Below, one piece after another: positions 43,994-52,277 of a stretch of DNA of 64,000 bases. Each line of letters opens with the position of its first letter. Within the stretch, counting starts at the first letter, position 1. Source of the DNA: Lachnospiraceae bacterium Marseille-Q4251 (lineage in GTDB: Bacteria > Bacillota > Clostridia > Lachnospirales > Lachnospiraceae); NCBI GenBank assembly GCA_018223435.1, contig JAGTTO010000001.1:1550001-1614000 (forward strand). The letters are read 5' to 3'. Made by a program: the position numbers and the translations under genes. The notes under the pieces are model-generated. The model did not search any database and was not told the DNA's origin. It saw only the letters and a list, made by a program, of their open reading frames with translations.

Positions 43994-44139
43994 GATAACT
44001 GTTCAGAGCCGCCTCCAAAATGCTACGCATTTCGTCGGTGTGGCGTACTCGCCAAATAGATTTCCATCTAAAAGTGTTCGTTCATGCAAGCATGACTCAC
44101 ACTTTCAGCTGAAAATCTGCCTGGCTCTGAACAGTTATC
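43994..44139. repeat. Dispersed intergenic repeat, copy 2 of 2
   Basis: 146 bp bounded by GATAACTGTTCAGAGCC and its inverse GGCTCTGAACAGTTATC. The right two thirds match the copy at 21741-21884, including CGCCAAATAGATTTCCA and the inner hairpin around TTCATGCAAGCATGA. It lies between the AraC gene and the GH20 gene, and its edges nearly touch the GH20 stop. Confidence 0.85.
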
Positions 44140-44145
44140 ATTTTA

Positions 44146-46044
44146 TCAAACGGTACCGGTACCCATGTTTCCGGCGGTAACGATGTTGCACCAGTTGTTC
44201 ATATTGAAGGGCTGCTGCAGTCCTTCCGGTGAGCTGGGCTTGTAGGGAAGGCGCTCTTCCAGAAGCTCGGGGATCTCTGTGATCTCATCGGCAAGATATG
44301 CCAGAATCCGCTTCTGAGCGCTTACCAGTCTCGCATGGAGGCCGCCCAGACGGATGTCGATGGTCTCATAACCATTGGGTTTGCACTCATGGAACCAGAT
44401 CTTCTCACGGAAATCGTGGTACTGTTCCAGATCCTCCAAGCATACAGGAATCTGCTCCTCAGCGATGCTGGTGAGCCAGTCTCTGTCTCCCTCGAGATAA
44501 GCTCTGCGGATGTCCAAACCGATACCAGCCTTCACTGCCAGAAACTCTGCCAGAGAACGGTAGCAGGCAAAGAGGTTTTTGGAAACGGTCACGCGCTCTT
44601 CCACAGCCCGAAGCTCTTTTGCCAGTTTGCCGTAATGGCCATAGAGGTCATATCCCTGATACTGACGGTCGAAGAGACCCAGCAGCGGATCCTGATAGAA
44701 CAGGTGCTTGGACGGGTTAACTGCCGCAATATTCAGCGGATCGCAGCCCGGCAGGCAGTCCAGTTTGGTGAGGAGCATCCACTCTTCCATGGAAGCTTCT
44801 TGGAACAGGTGAAGTTTCTCGTCGATAGCAGCGTCCTCCGGCTCCTCGGTGAAACCTTCCTCAGCGAAAAGGATCAGCGGAAGCAGACCTGCTGCGAAAG
44901 GAGTCTCGGTACCGTCATCCATCCAGAGAGTCATAAACGCATTGCGGACCTTCTGCTGTTTCATGACGCGCATACCTATCCTGGTGCTATCGAAAGCTTT
45001 TCCGTAATCGGGAACCAGGCCGTTCCAGGTCCAGCCGCCGCCTGCAAAATATACTTTATTGGAGAGCTTTTTATGAAGGCTCAGCATTCTCTCGTAGGCC
45101 TTCGGATCATGGTTGTAGTAATCCCAGTAAACCATGGTCAGGTTATCGCCGGGTTTATCCTTCTCTTCCCATTCGTAATCTTCCGGAACGCTGTAGTAGG
45201 AGCCGTCCTTGGATGCCAGGTTGAAGAACATATCGCTCCACATCATGGGCTCCAGACCGTATTTTCTGCAAAGCTCCTCTACTTTTTCCAGGTGACGTTT
45301 CATGATGGAAAGACGGTTGGTAAAGCCGTGTTTTTTCAGATACTCACCGAGACCCAGGCCGTGAGCCTCGTCCATGCCAAGATGTACTTTCTTTGTGCGG
45401 ACACACTCGGAGAAGTTTTTCAGCATGCTCTCGATGAGGGCATAGGTCTTCTCTTCCTCGGGAAGCAGGTTGTCTCTGTTGTCCTGCAGACCGTTGCTGA
45501 TCGGCCAGCGAAGGAAGGTGCTCAGATGTGCCAGAGTCTGGATGCAGGGAACCAGGCAAATGCCGAAGAGCTCGCCGTAAGCATCGCACTCTTTCAGCTC
45601 CTCTTTGGAAAATCTTCCGCGGAAAGCGCCGAAATACGGATATTCCGGAAGCTCGTAGGTATCCTCGGTGTAAAGGAAGATCTCGTTCATACCCAGGAGA
45701 GCCATGGTGCGGATCATGCGTTTCAGCATATCCGGTGTCGGAACACCGTTTCTGGAGCAGTCCGGCATAGCGCCCAGGCAGTCCACATAAACGGTCTCCT
45801 CTTTCACGAAATCGGCATCCTCAAGATGACTGAAGAGATGGCCGATGCCGCGGAAGAAATGAGCCTTCTCTTTGCAGGAGATGGTCACATCCTGTCCTTT
45901 TTTCTCAACTTTTAATTTATTCTCGTCTGTAAATACCGGTGTGATGGAAATTTCGCCCTCACCGTATGCATGTCCGTGCTCTTCCAGCAGGATCGTAAGA
46001 CCTTTTTCCAGTGTCTCCTGCTCTTTTGTCAGTACAAAGTTCAT
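44146..46044 (-). CDS. GH20 beta-N-acetylhexosaminidase
   Basis: 632 residues. The catalytic Asp-Glu pair lies in KVHLGMDEAHG (D225, E226) within a TIM barrel (about 90-420); a small N-terminal domain and a helical C-terminal region flank it. No signal peptide is present, so it acts on imported oligosaccharides in the cytosol. It releases terminal GlcNAc or GalNAc, which the NahK-like kinase downstream could phosphorylate. RBS AAGGAGG. Confidence 0.9.
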   Translation of the reverse strand: MNFVLTKEQETLEKGLTILLEEHGHAYGEGEISITPVFTDENKLKVEKKGQDVTISCKEKAHFFRGIGHLFSHLEDADFVKEETVYVDCLGAMPDCSRNGVPTPDMLKRMIRTMALLGMNEIFLYTEDTYELPEYPYFGAFRGRFSKEELKECDAYGELFGICLVPCIQTLAHLSTFLRWPISNGLQDNRDNLLPEEEKTYALIESMLKNFSECVRTKKVHLGMDEAHGLGLGEYLKKHGFTNRLSIMKRHLEKVEELCRKYGLEPMMWSDMFFNLASKDGSYYSVPEDYEWEEKDKPGDNLTMVYWDYYNHDPKAYERMLSLHKKLSNKVYFAGGGWTWNGLVPDYGKAFDSTRIGMRVMKQQKVRNAFMTLWMDDGTETPFAAGLLPLILFAEEGFTEEPEDAAIDEKLHLFQEASMEEWMLLTKLDCLPGCDPLNIAAVNPSKHLFYQDPLLGLFDRQYQGYDLYGHYGKLAKELRAVEERVTVSKNLFACYRSLAEFLAVKAGIGLDIRRAYLEGDRDWLTSIAEEQIPVCLEDLEQYHDFREKIWFHECKPNGYETIDIRLGGLHARLVSAQKRILAYLADEITEIPELLEERLPYKPSSPEGLQQPFNMNNWCNIVTAGNMGTGTV

Positions 46045-46159
46045 AAATTTCCTCCTTACATCAATTCTGTATTTTGTAACTTTAGTATAAACGTATTCTT
46101 TTAGAAAAGCTATAGGACAATCAGCTCTTCTTTTTGCTTTTTTTGCACAAATTCAATGC

Positions 46160-46188
46160 TTTACGGCGCAATGTTTTCCATATATAAT
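46160..46188 (+). promoter_or_regulatory. Promoter of the ABC-F gene
   Basis: Plus-strand TTTACG (46160-46165), 17 bp, TATAAT (46183-46188). An inverted repeat TAGTTC-GA-GAACTA lies across the likely transcription start (about 46188-46201) and may be an operator. Confidence 0.75.
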
Positions 46189-46219
46189 AGTTCGAGAACT
46201 ACCAGAAAAAGGAGAACTT

Positions 46220-47776
46220 ATGAGTATTTTAAATGTGGAACATCTGACCCATGGCTTCGGCGACCGGGCCATTTTTAATGACGTATCCTTCCGCCTCCTG
46301 AAAGGCGAGCACATCGGCCTTGTGGGCGCTAACGGCGAAGGAAAGTCTACCTTTATGAACATTGTCACCGGCAAGCTCATGCCCGACGAGGGAAAAGTCG
46401 AGTGGGCAAAAAACGTCCGCGCCGGCTATCTCGACCAGCATGCGGTCCTGGAAAAAGGCATGACCATTCAGGATGTCCTCAAATCCGCCTTCGATCCCCT
46501 TTTAAAAAAGGAAGAGCGGATGAATGAGATCTGCGACCACCTGGGCGAGGCCGACGAGAACGAGATGGAAGTCCTTATGGAAGAACTGGGAACGATCCAG
46601 GATGAGCTGACGCTCCACGATTTCTACACCATCGACGCGAAAGTGGAGGAAGTGGCCCGGGCCTTAGGCCTTCTGGATCTTGGTCTTGACCGGGATGTGA
46701 CCGATTTAAGCGGCGGCCAGCGTACCAAAGTCCTGCTCGCCAAGCTTCTGCTGGAAAAACCGGATATACTCCTGCTCGACGAGCCCACCAACTACCTCGA
46801 CGAGGAGCACATCGCCTGGCTGAAACGCTATCTTCTGGACTACGAAAACGCTTTTATCCTGATTTCCCACGATATTCCTTTCTTAAATGAAGTGGTCAAC
46901 ATCATCTATCACATGGAAAATCAGGAGCTGAACCGCTATGTCGGCGATTACGACCACTTTCAGGAGGTCTACGCCGTAAAAAAATCCCAGCTGGAGGCTG
47001 CCTACCGCCGTCAGCAACAGGAAATCAGCGAGCTCAAGGATTTCGTGGCCCGCAATAAGGCCCGGGTCTCCACCCGAAACATGGCCATGTCCCGCCAGAA
47101 AAAGCTTGACAAAATGGACGTCATCGAGCTGGCCGCCGAGAAGCCAAAGCCCGAGTTTCATTTCCGCTACGGCCGTACGCCAGGCAGGATGCTTTTCGAA
47201 ACCCACGATCTTGTCACCGGTTATGACGAGCCTCTCTCCAAACCGTTGAACCTTTCCATGGAGCGCGGCCAGAAGATTGCCATCACCGGAACCAACGGTA
47301 TCGGAAAAACCACTCTCTTAAAGAGTATTCTGGGCCTGATTCCTTCCCTCTCCGGCAGCTGCGAGCTGGGCGAAAATCTCCAGATCGGCTATTTCGAGCA
47401 GGAGGTCAGGGGCGACAACCGCACGACCTGTATTGAAGAACTCTGGCAGGATTTCCCCTCCTACACCCAGTATGAGATCCGCTCCGCCCTGGCAAAATGC
47501 GGTCTCACCACGAAACACATCGAGAGCCAGGTTCGCGTCTTAAGCGGAGGCGAGCAGGCCAAGGTCCGTCTCTGCAAACTCATCAACCGGGACACCAACG
47601 TACTGCTCCTGGACGAGCCCACCAACCACCTCGACGTGGATGCCAAGGATGCCCTCAAGAGCGCCCTCAAGGAATACAAGGGCAGCGTCCTGCTGATCTG
47701 CCACGAGCCGGAATTTTATCAGGACGTGGTAAACGAAGTCTGGGATATGAGCCGCTGGACCACGAAGATTTTCTAA
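46220..47776 (+). CDS. ABC-F family ATPase (YkpA/YbiT type)
   Basis: 518 residues with two ABC domains and a linker (about 235-300). Walker A GANGEGKST (about 35-43) and GTNGIGKTT (about 354-362), with signatures LSGGQ and LSGGE. No transmembrane segments: ABC-F proteins act on ribosomes as translation factors. The sequence is closer to the YbiT/YkpA branch than to known antibiotic-resistance members. It is followed 16 bp on by a surface protein gene. Confidence 0.92.
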   Translation: MSILNVEHLTHGFGDRAIFNDVSFRLLKGEHIGLVGANGEGKSTFMNIVTGKLMPDEGKVEWAKNVRAGYLDQHAVLEKGMTIQDVLKSAFDPLLKKEERMNEICDHLGEADENEMEVLMEELGTIQDELTLHDFYTIDAKVEEVARALGLLDLGLDRDVTDLSGGQRTKVLLAKLLLEKPDILLLDEPTNYLDEEHIAWLKRYLLDYENAFILISHDIPFLNEVVNIIYHMENQELNRYVGDYDHFQEVYAVKKSQLEAAYRRQQQEISELKDFVARNKARVSTRNMAMSRQKKLDKMDVIELAAEKPKPEFHFRYGRTPGRMLFETHDLVTGYDEPLSKPLNLSMERGQKIAITGTNGIGKTTLLKSILGLIPSLSGSCELGENLQIGYFEQEVRGDNRTTCIEELWQDFPSYTQYEIRSALAKCGLTTKHIESQVRVLSGGEQAKVRLCKLINRDTNVLLLDEPTNHLDVDAKDALKSALKEYKGSVLLICHEPEFYQDVVNEVWDMSRWTTKIF

Positions 47777-47792
47777 AAAGGAGGTCACCTTT

Positions 47793-48851
47793 ATGAAAAA
47801 AACATGGAAAAAACTGATTTTCACCGCCCTTTTCTCCGCTCTCCTTCTGGAAAACCCGGCCCTTCCTTTGAAAGAAGCGGTGAGCCTTACCGCAGAAGCC
47901 GCCACCCCGGCCCTCTCCCGTTCCGCTTTCCGCCTGACCAGAGGCAAAACGCGGATCCTGCGGCTAAAGAACGCCTCCGGCACCGTCAGGTGGACCTCCT
48001 CCAATAAGGCGGTGGCCACCGTCACCTCCAAAGGCGTGGTAAAAGGCATCAAAGCAGGAAGCGCCTTCATCAAGGCCTGTTACAAGGGAAAAACCTATAA
48101 ATGTGCGGTCGTTGTGGAAGCCCCGAAACTATCCGCCTCCACGCTGACTCTGGAGACCGGAACCTACAGCCAGCTGACACTGAAAAACACCAAACAGAGC
48201 ATCGTCTGGAAAAGCAGCAATTCCAGTGTCGCTTCCGTTTCCTCCAGCGGCTATGTCGCTGCCAGAAAAGCCGGTACCGCAAAAATCTCGGCCGTTTCCG
48301 GCGGTGTCACCTATACCTGCACCATCACGGTCAAAAAGGCCTCCTACACGCCTTCCCAGACTGTTGTCAAGATAAATTACCAGAAGGTCGTAAACTACAT
48401 CAAAACCAACGGCGCCACAAACGCCGACGGCGATCCCTATATCCAGCTGAAAGACAGCAAAGAACAGAACATTTACTCCATCGTCTATGACCGTTCGAAA
48501 AAACAGCTCCGTTTCATCACGGTTTTCTCCGATGACGGCGCCCTGGCGACCCTGGATATGTATGTCAACACGCCGAAAAGCAGCCGGATTTCGGCGGAAT
48601 TTAACATGATCTACGAGGAAAGCAGCACGACTCCCATCGCCGCCCAGGCCCGCGCAAGCTTCCTCGCCTCCTCCGTCACCCGGAACGGAACCATCTCTTT
48701 CACCGTGACCGAGAGGGCCAACATCGACAGGGCAGATGCCGTTTCCATCGCCCAGGATGCCGTAAGAACCGGTTTTACAGGCTGGAATCTGCTTCTCCAC
48801 AAGCGTCTCGGCCTGAGCCTGAAGTATCTGGGCTTCACTTCATGGAAGTAA
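47793..48851 (+). CDS. Secreted protein with two Ig-like (Big2) domains
   Basis: 352 residues: a signal peptide (about 1-36, AEA cleavage), two Big2-type repeats (about 40-108 and 113-182; both hold VWSSNxxVASV-like and GVVKGIKAGSA/GYVAARKAGTA patterns), then a unique C-terminal domain (about 195-350). No LPxTG motif or membrane helix is seen at the C-terminus, so attachment is unclear. The C-terminal domain is not recognised. RBS AAGGAGG. Confidence 0.85.
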   Translation: MKKTWKKLIFTALFSALLLENPALPLKEAVSLTAEAATPALSRSAFRLTRGKTRILRLKNASGTVRWTSSNKAVATVTSKGVVKGIKAGSAFIKACYKGKTYKCAVVVEAPKLSASTLTLETGTYSQLTLKNTKQSIVWKSSNSSVASVSSSGYVAARKAGTAKISAVSGGVTYTCTITVKKASYTPSQTVVKINYQKVVNYIKTNGATNADGDPYIQLKDSKEQNIYSIVYDRSKKQLRFITVFSDDGALATLDMYVNTPKSSRISAEFNMIYEESSTTPIAAQARASFLASSVTRNGTISFTVTERANIDRADAVSIAQDAVRTGFTGWNLLLHKRLGLSLKYLGFTSWK

Positions 48852-48968
48852 AGTTTTTCACAGAATTTTCAAATTTTCGCCACAAAGCGGACACAGGGAG
48901 ACGATAGAATAAGAATCAAGAAAAGCAAACAAAAGCTTTTCCATATAGATTCTCTTTTTCATATTTCG

Positions 48969-49008
48969 AGCCGAAGGTTCCAGCAGACCTTCGGCCCTCC
49001 TTTTTTTA
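48969..49008 (+). terminator. Terminator after the Big2 protein gene
   Basis: Stem GCCGAAGGT / ACCTTCGGC followed by CCTCCTTTTTTT. Confidence 0.88.
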
Positions 49009-49016
49009 CAGGCAGG

Positions 49017-49045
49017 TTGACTGACCATCTGATTTGAGATATAAT
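49017..49045 (+). promoter_or_regulatory. trpS promoter
   Basis: TTGACT (49017-49022), 17 bp, TATAAT (49040-49045), 58 bp before the trpS ATG. The leader is too short for a T-box. Confidence 0.88.
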
Positions 49046-49102
49046 TTTCCCAGAACATCCGGAACTTTTCCGGCACTTTGACAAGAAGAGAGGAACAGCT
49101 TT

Positions 49103-50146
49103 ATGAAAAAAGTAATCTTAACCGGAGACCGCCCCACCGGACGCCTTCATGTGGGCCATTATGTGGGTTCTCTTTCTGAGCGTGTGAAGCTTCAGAACTC
49201 CGGCCAGTACGATGAGATCTACATTATGATCGCAGATGCCCAGGCGCTCACCGATAATGCGGAGCACCCCGAGAAAGTCCGCCAGAATATTATCCAGGTG
49301 GCTCTCGATTACCTGGCCTGCGGTATTGATCCCGATAAATCCACGATCTTTATCCAGTCCATGGTTCCTGAGCTTACCGAGCTCACCTTCTATTACATGA
49401 ACCTCGTGACCGTTTCACGCGTACAGAGAAACCCCACGGTAAAGGCAGAGATCGTACAGCGTAATTTCGAAGCCAGCATTCCCGTCGGCTTCTTCTGCTA
49501 CCCCATCAGCCAGGCTGCTGATATCACCGCTTTCGGCGCTACCCATGTACCCGTAGGCGAGGACCAGATGCCCATGCTGGAGCAGTGTAAAGAGATCGTT
49601 CACAAGTTCAACACCGTATACGGCGAGACCCTGACCGATCCCCAGATCGTCCTTCCCTCCAACAAGGCGTGCCTGCGTCTCCCTGGTATCGACGGTAAGG
49701 CAAAGATGAGCAAATCCCTGGGAAACTGCATCTACCTCTCCGATGAAGCCGATGTGGTGAAGAAGAAAATCATGTCCATGTTCACCGACCCGAACCATCT
49801 TCGCGTCGAGGATCCCGGAAAAGTGGACGGCAACCCGGTATTCATTTATCTGGAAGCCTTCTCCCGTCCGGAGCACTTCGAGGAGTTCCTGCCGGATTAC
49901 AAGAACCTGGAAGAGCTGGAAGACCACTACCGCCGCGGCGGCCTGGGCGATGTGAAGGTAAAGAAATTCCTTAACAACGTCATGCAGGCAGAACTGACTC
50001 CGATCCGCGAGCGCAGAAAAGAGTGGGAAGCAAGGATTCCGGATGTCTACGATATCCTGAAAGCCGGAAGCGCCGTTGCCGAAAAGAGAGCCGCCGAGAC
50101 CATGACGGCTGTGAAAAAAGCCATGCAGATCGATTACTTTGGCTGA
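49103..50146 (+). CDS. trpS: Tryptophanyl-tRNA synthetase
   Basis: 347 residues, class I synthetase. The HIGH-type motif is [10 protein letters not shown] (about 14-23) and the KMSKS motif is KMSKSLGN (about 197-204). It charges tRNA-Trp. The single gene has its own promoter and terminator; no T-box leader is present. Confidence 0.97.
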   Translation: MKKVILTGDRPTGRLHVGHYVGSLSERVKLQNSGQYDEIYIMIADAQALTDNAEHPEKVRQNIIQVALDYLACGIDPDKSTIFIQSMVPELTELTFYYMNLVTVSRVQRNPTVKAEIVQRNFEASIPVGFFCYPISQAADITAFGATHVPVGEDQMPMLEQCKEIVHKFNTVYGETLTDPQIVLPSNKACLRLPGIDGKAKMSKSLGNCIYLSDEADVVKKKIMSMFTDPNHLRVEDPGKVDGNPVFIYLEAFSRPEHFEEFLPDYKNLEELEDHYRRGGLGDVKVKKFLNNVMQAELTPIRERRKEWEARIPDVYDILKAGSAVAEKRAAETMTAVKKAMQIDYFG

Positions 50147-50165
50147 TCTTTCAGATGAAACAATT

Positions 50166-50197
50166 ACACCCGGTCATTATGACCGGGTGCTTTTTTA
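50166..50197 (+). terminator. trpS terminator
   Basis: Stem ACACCCGGTC / GACCGGGTGC followed by TTTTTT; it overlaps the stop codon of the converging binding-protein gene. Confidence 0.9.
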
Positions 50198-51295
50198 TTC
50201 TGTGATTTCTGTATTTTCTGTTGTACCGACGCCGTCGGGCTTCTTTTTGGACCACTCCACATATTCTTCCACATTATCAAGCGTGACCCGATAATAAGGC
50301 ATGCGGACGTATTTTTCATCCTGAAGCGGAATGTCCTCCAGAGTGAGGCCGCTGTCGGGGTCTTTTTCTGAGAGAACGAAGGCCAGCTTCAGCATGGCTT
50401 CCGCCTGCCCCTCCTTGTCGTTATAGGCCGTTCCTGCCATCTCGCCGTTTTTGATGGCTCCGAGGCCCACGTCGGTTCCGTCGATCCCTACGATGATGGG
50501 CCACTCGTCTTTTGGCAGTTCCGAAACTTTCAGGGCATCGATGGCCCCCAGCGCCATATCGTCATTGTTGGCCAGAATGAGTTCGATGCGCTCCCCGTAC
50601 TCTTCCAGGAGGGTGGTCATTTTTGTCTGGGCCTGAGCCCGCTTCCAGTTGGCGATCGCGTAGCCCAGTTTTTCGGCCTTCACGCCCTTTTCCACCAGGG
50701 TGTTGACGGAATATTCCGTACGCACAATCGCGTCCTGATGGCCAGCCTCCCCTTCCAACACCACATACTGACAGATGCCGTCGCCGTTCTTGTCATATTT
50801 CGGATCGCTCTGAAAGGTCTCCGCCGCCAGCTCCCCCTCAATGATGCCGGAACCGAAGGCATCGGCGCCCACATAGTAGAGCTTTTCCCAGCGCTCAAGA
50901 TCCTCCGCCACCAGCTCCCGGTTGAAAAAGATGATGGGCACATCGTTTTTCTCCGCCATATCGGTGATCGTGGTCGGCTCCGTGCGGTCCACCAGGTTCA
51001 CACAGATTACATCGCAGCCCTTCTCAATCAGGGATTTCACCTGCTCATTCTGGGTGGTCTGGCTTCCCGCCGCATCCACCACCTCCACATTGATGGCCGT
51101 TCCCGTCTCCTCCTCCAGAGCCGAGGCGCTGGCGTTGAACCAGCTCACGAGCTCTGAGATGAAAGTATCATACTGATCGTAAAGGGTCAGCCCGATCTTC
51201 ACGGTCCGCACCGTATCCTTTTTCTTCCCGGCGCAGCCTCCTAAGGAGCAGGCCGTCACACTCGCCAGAAGCACCGCTAACATTCGTTTTTTCAT
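50195..51295 (-). CDS. Sugar-binding lipoprotein (galactose/MglB family)
   Basis: 366 residues with a lipoprotein signal (lipobox Leu-Gly-Gly-Cys at about 18-21) and a periplasmic-binding-protein type 1 fold: VKIGLTLYDQYDTFI, IIFFNRELVAEDLERW, ILANNDDMALGAIDALK, IVGIDGTDVGLGAI. It resembles MglB at 58811-59944 but, unlike it, is lipid-anchored. Encoded downstream of yesM and a second binding protein, so it may serve as a sensor or an extra substrate receptor. ATG at 51295 follows AGGAG. Confidence 0.88.
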   Translation of the reverse strand: MKKRMLAVLLASVTACSLGGCAGKKKDTVRTVKIGLTLYDQYDTFISELVSWFNASASALEEETGTAINVEVVDAAGSQTTQNEQVKSLIEKGCDVICVNLVDRTEPTTITDMAEKNDVPIIFFNRELVAEDLERWEKLYYVGADAFGSGIIEGELAAETFQSDPKYDKNGDGICQYVVLEGEAGHQDAIVRTEYSVNTLVEKGVKAEKLGYAIANWKRAQAQTKMTTLLEEYGERIELILANNDDMALGAIDALKVSELPKDEWPIIVGIDGTDVGLGAIKNGEMAGTAYNDKEGQAEAMLKLAFVLSEKDPDSGLTLEDIPLQDEKYVRMPYYRVTLDNVEEYVEWSKKKPDGVGTTENTEITE

Positions 51296-51305
51296 TTTTT
51301 TCTCC

Positions 51306-52277
51306 TCAGCTGATATTCGGAAACAGGATATTCTCCGTATCCCGGTCATAGAGATTTTCACGGGTCACGGAGAGAAAATCCACGGTATCTTCCGTTACCC
51401 CGTTATCCTGGTGATAATTGATCTTTTCCGCCAGCTCCTTCACACACTGATAACCCATGAAAAATTCATTGGGAACCACCAGGGAGGCGATCACGCCCTT
51501 GTCCAGGTAATAGACGGTCTTCTCAGAACAGCCTTCCCCGTAAAGCTTCGGTTTTTCCCCGGAAAGCCCCAGGATAAAGTCCCCGGCCAGTTCCGTCTCA
51601 TCGTTGTCAAGTGCCACCAGCACGGAGGCAGGTTTTTCCTTCCAGTAGCGTTCCAGGGCGCTCTGGTCTCCAACTTCCTCATCGGAGAGAGTCCAGAGGA
51701 TCTCTGCCCCTGAGCGTTCCACTGCCTTCTGAAAGCCTTCCAGCCGAAGACGCTGGGACTTCATCTTCTGGTTTCCCGAAAGAATGCCCACCGTGAAACC
51801 GGAAAGAGAATCTCCCGCCCCCGCCAGAAGATTTTCACCGATGGTTCTGCCAATCTCATAAGGATCTGCCATGACTGTGGTAAAAAGCGATTCAGATTCT
51901 CCCTCATTCTCAGCGAGTACCGTGGGAACCCCGGAGACAATCCCGGAAAAAAGACCGTCCGCATCGTCCCCGCAGAGCTGAACGATGACGCCGTCCGCCC
52001 CGTTTTCGAGTTCTCTGGAAATGATGGAGCATTCCTCATGAAGGTTCACAAAGGAGCTGGTGGACACCACGTTGATATGGAAATTTTCCTCGTCTGCCCC
52101 CTGCTCCAGCCCTTCCTTGAAAGCCGTCCAGCGGTCGCTGCTGCTGTCGTCCACGATGACAGCCACCGAATGGTAGGTTTCCTTTTTTCCCGCGTTGACC
52201 ATTCCGTAGGAGGCATAGACGAGCACCGCCAGAATGGCAGCCACCAGAAGTCCGACATAAAAACGGTTTTTATTCAT
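51306..52277 (-). CDS. Membrane-anchored sugar-binding-fold protein
   Basis: 323 residues: an uncleaved-looking N-terminal helix (about 7-26, no lipobox Cys) and a type 1 periplasmic-binding fold (VAVIVDDSSSDRWTAFKEGLEQGA, DGVIVQLCG, VLVALDNDETEL). Overlaps the yesM stop by 4 nt. Its placement directly after the histidine kinase suggests a ligand-sensing partner for it, as in other Clostridial kinase/binding-protein pairs. The ligand is unknown, likely a sugar. Confidence 0.83.
   Translation of the reverse strand: MNKNRFYVGLLVAAILAVLVYASYGMVNAGKKETYHSVAVIVDDSSSDRWTAFKEGLEQGADEENFHINVVSTSSFVNLHEECSIISRELENGADGVIVQLCGDDADGLFSGIVSGVPTVLAENEGESESLFTTVMADPYEIGRTIGENLLAGAGDSLSGFTVGILSGNQKMKSQRLRLEGFQKAVERSGAEILWTLSDEEVGDQSALERYWKEKPASVLVALDNDETELAGDFILGLSGEKPKLYGEGCSEKTVYYLDKGVIASLVVPNEFFMGYQCVKELAEKINYHQDNGVTEDTVDFLSVTRENLYDRDTENILFPNIS

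Noticed and set aside
44335-45915. A 526-codon plus-strand open frame
   Set aside because: It is antisense to the GH20 gene, which has a clear catalytic Asp-Glu motif. No family features appear in the antisense product.
49046-49102. A T-box leader before trpS
   Set aside because: Only about 57 bp separate the -10 box from the start codon, and no T-box core sequence is present.
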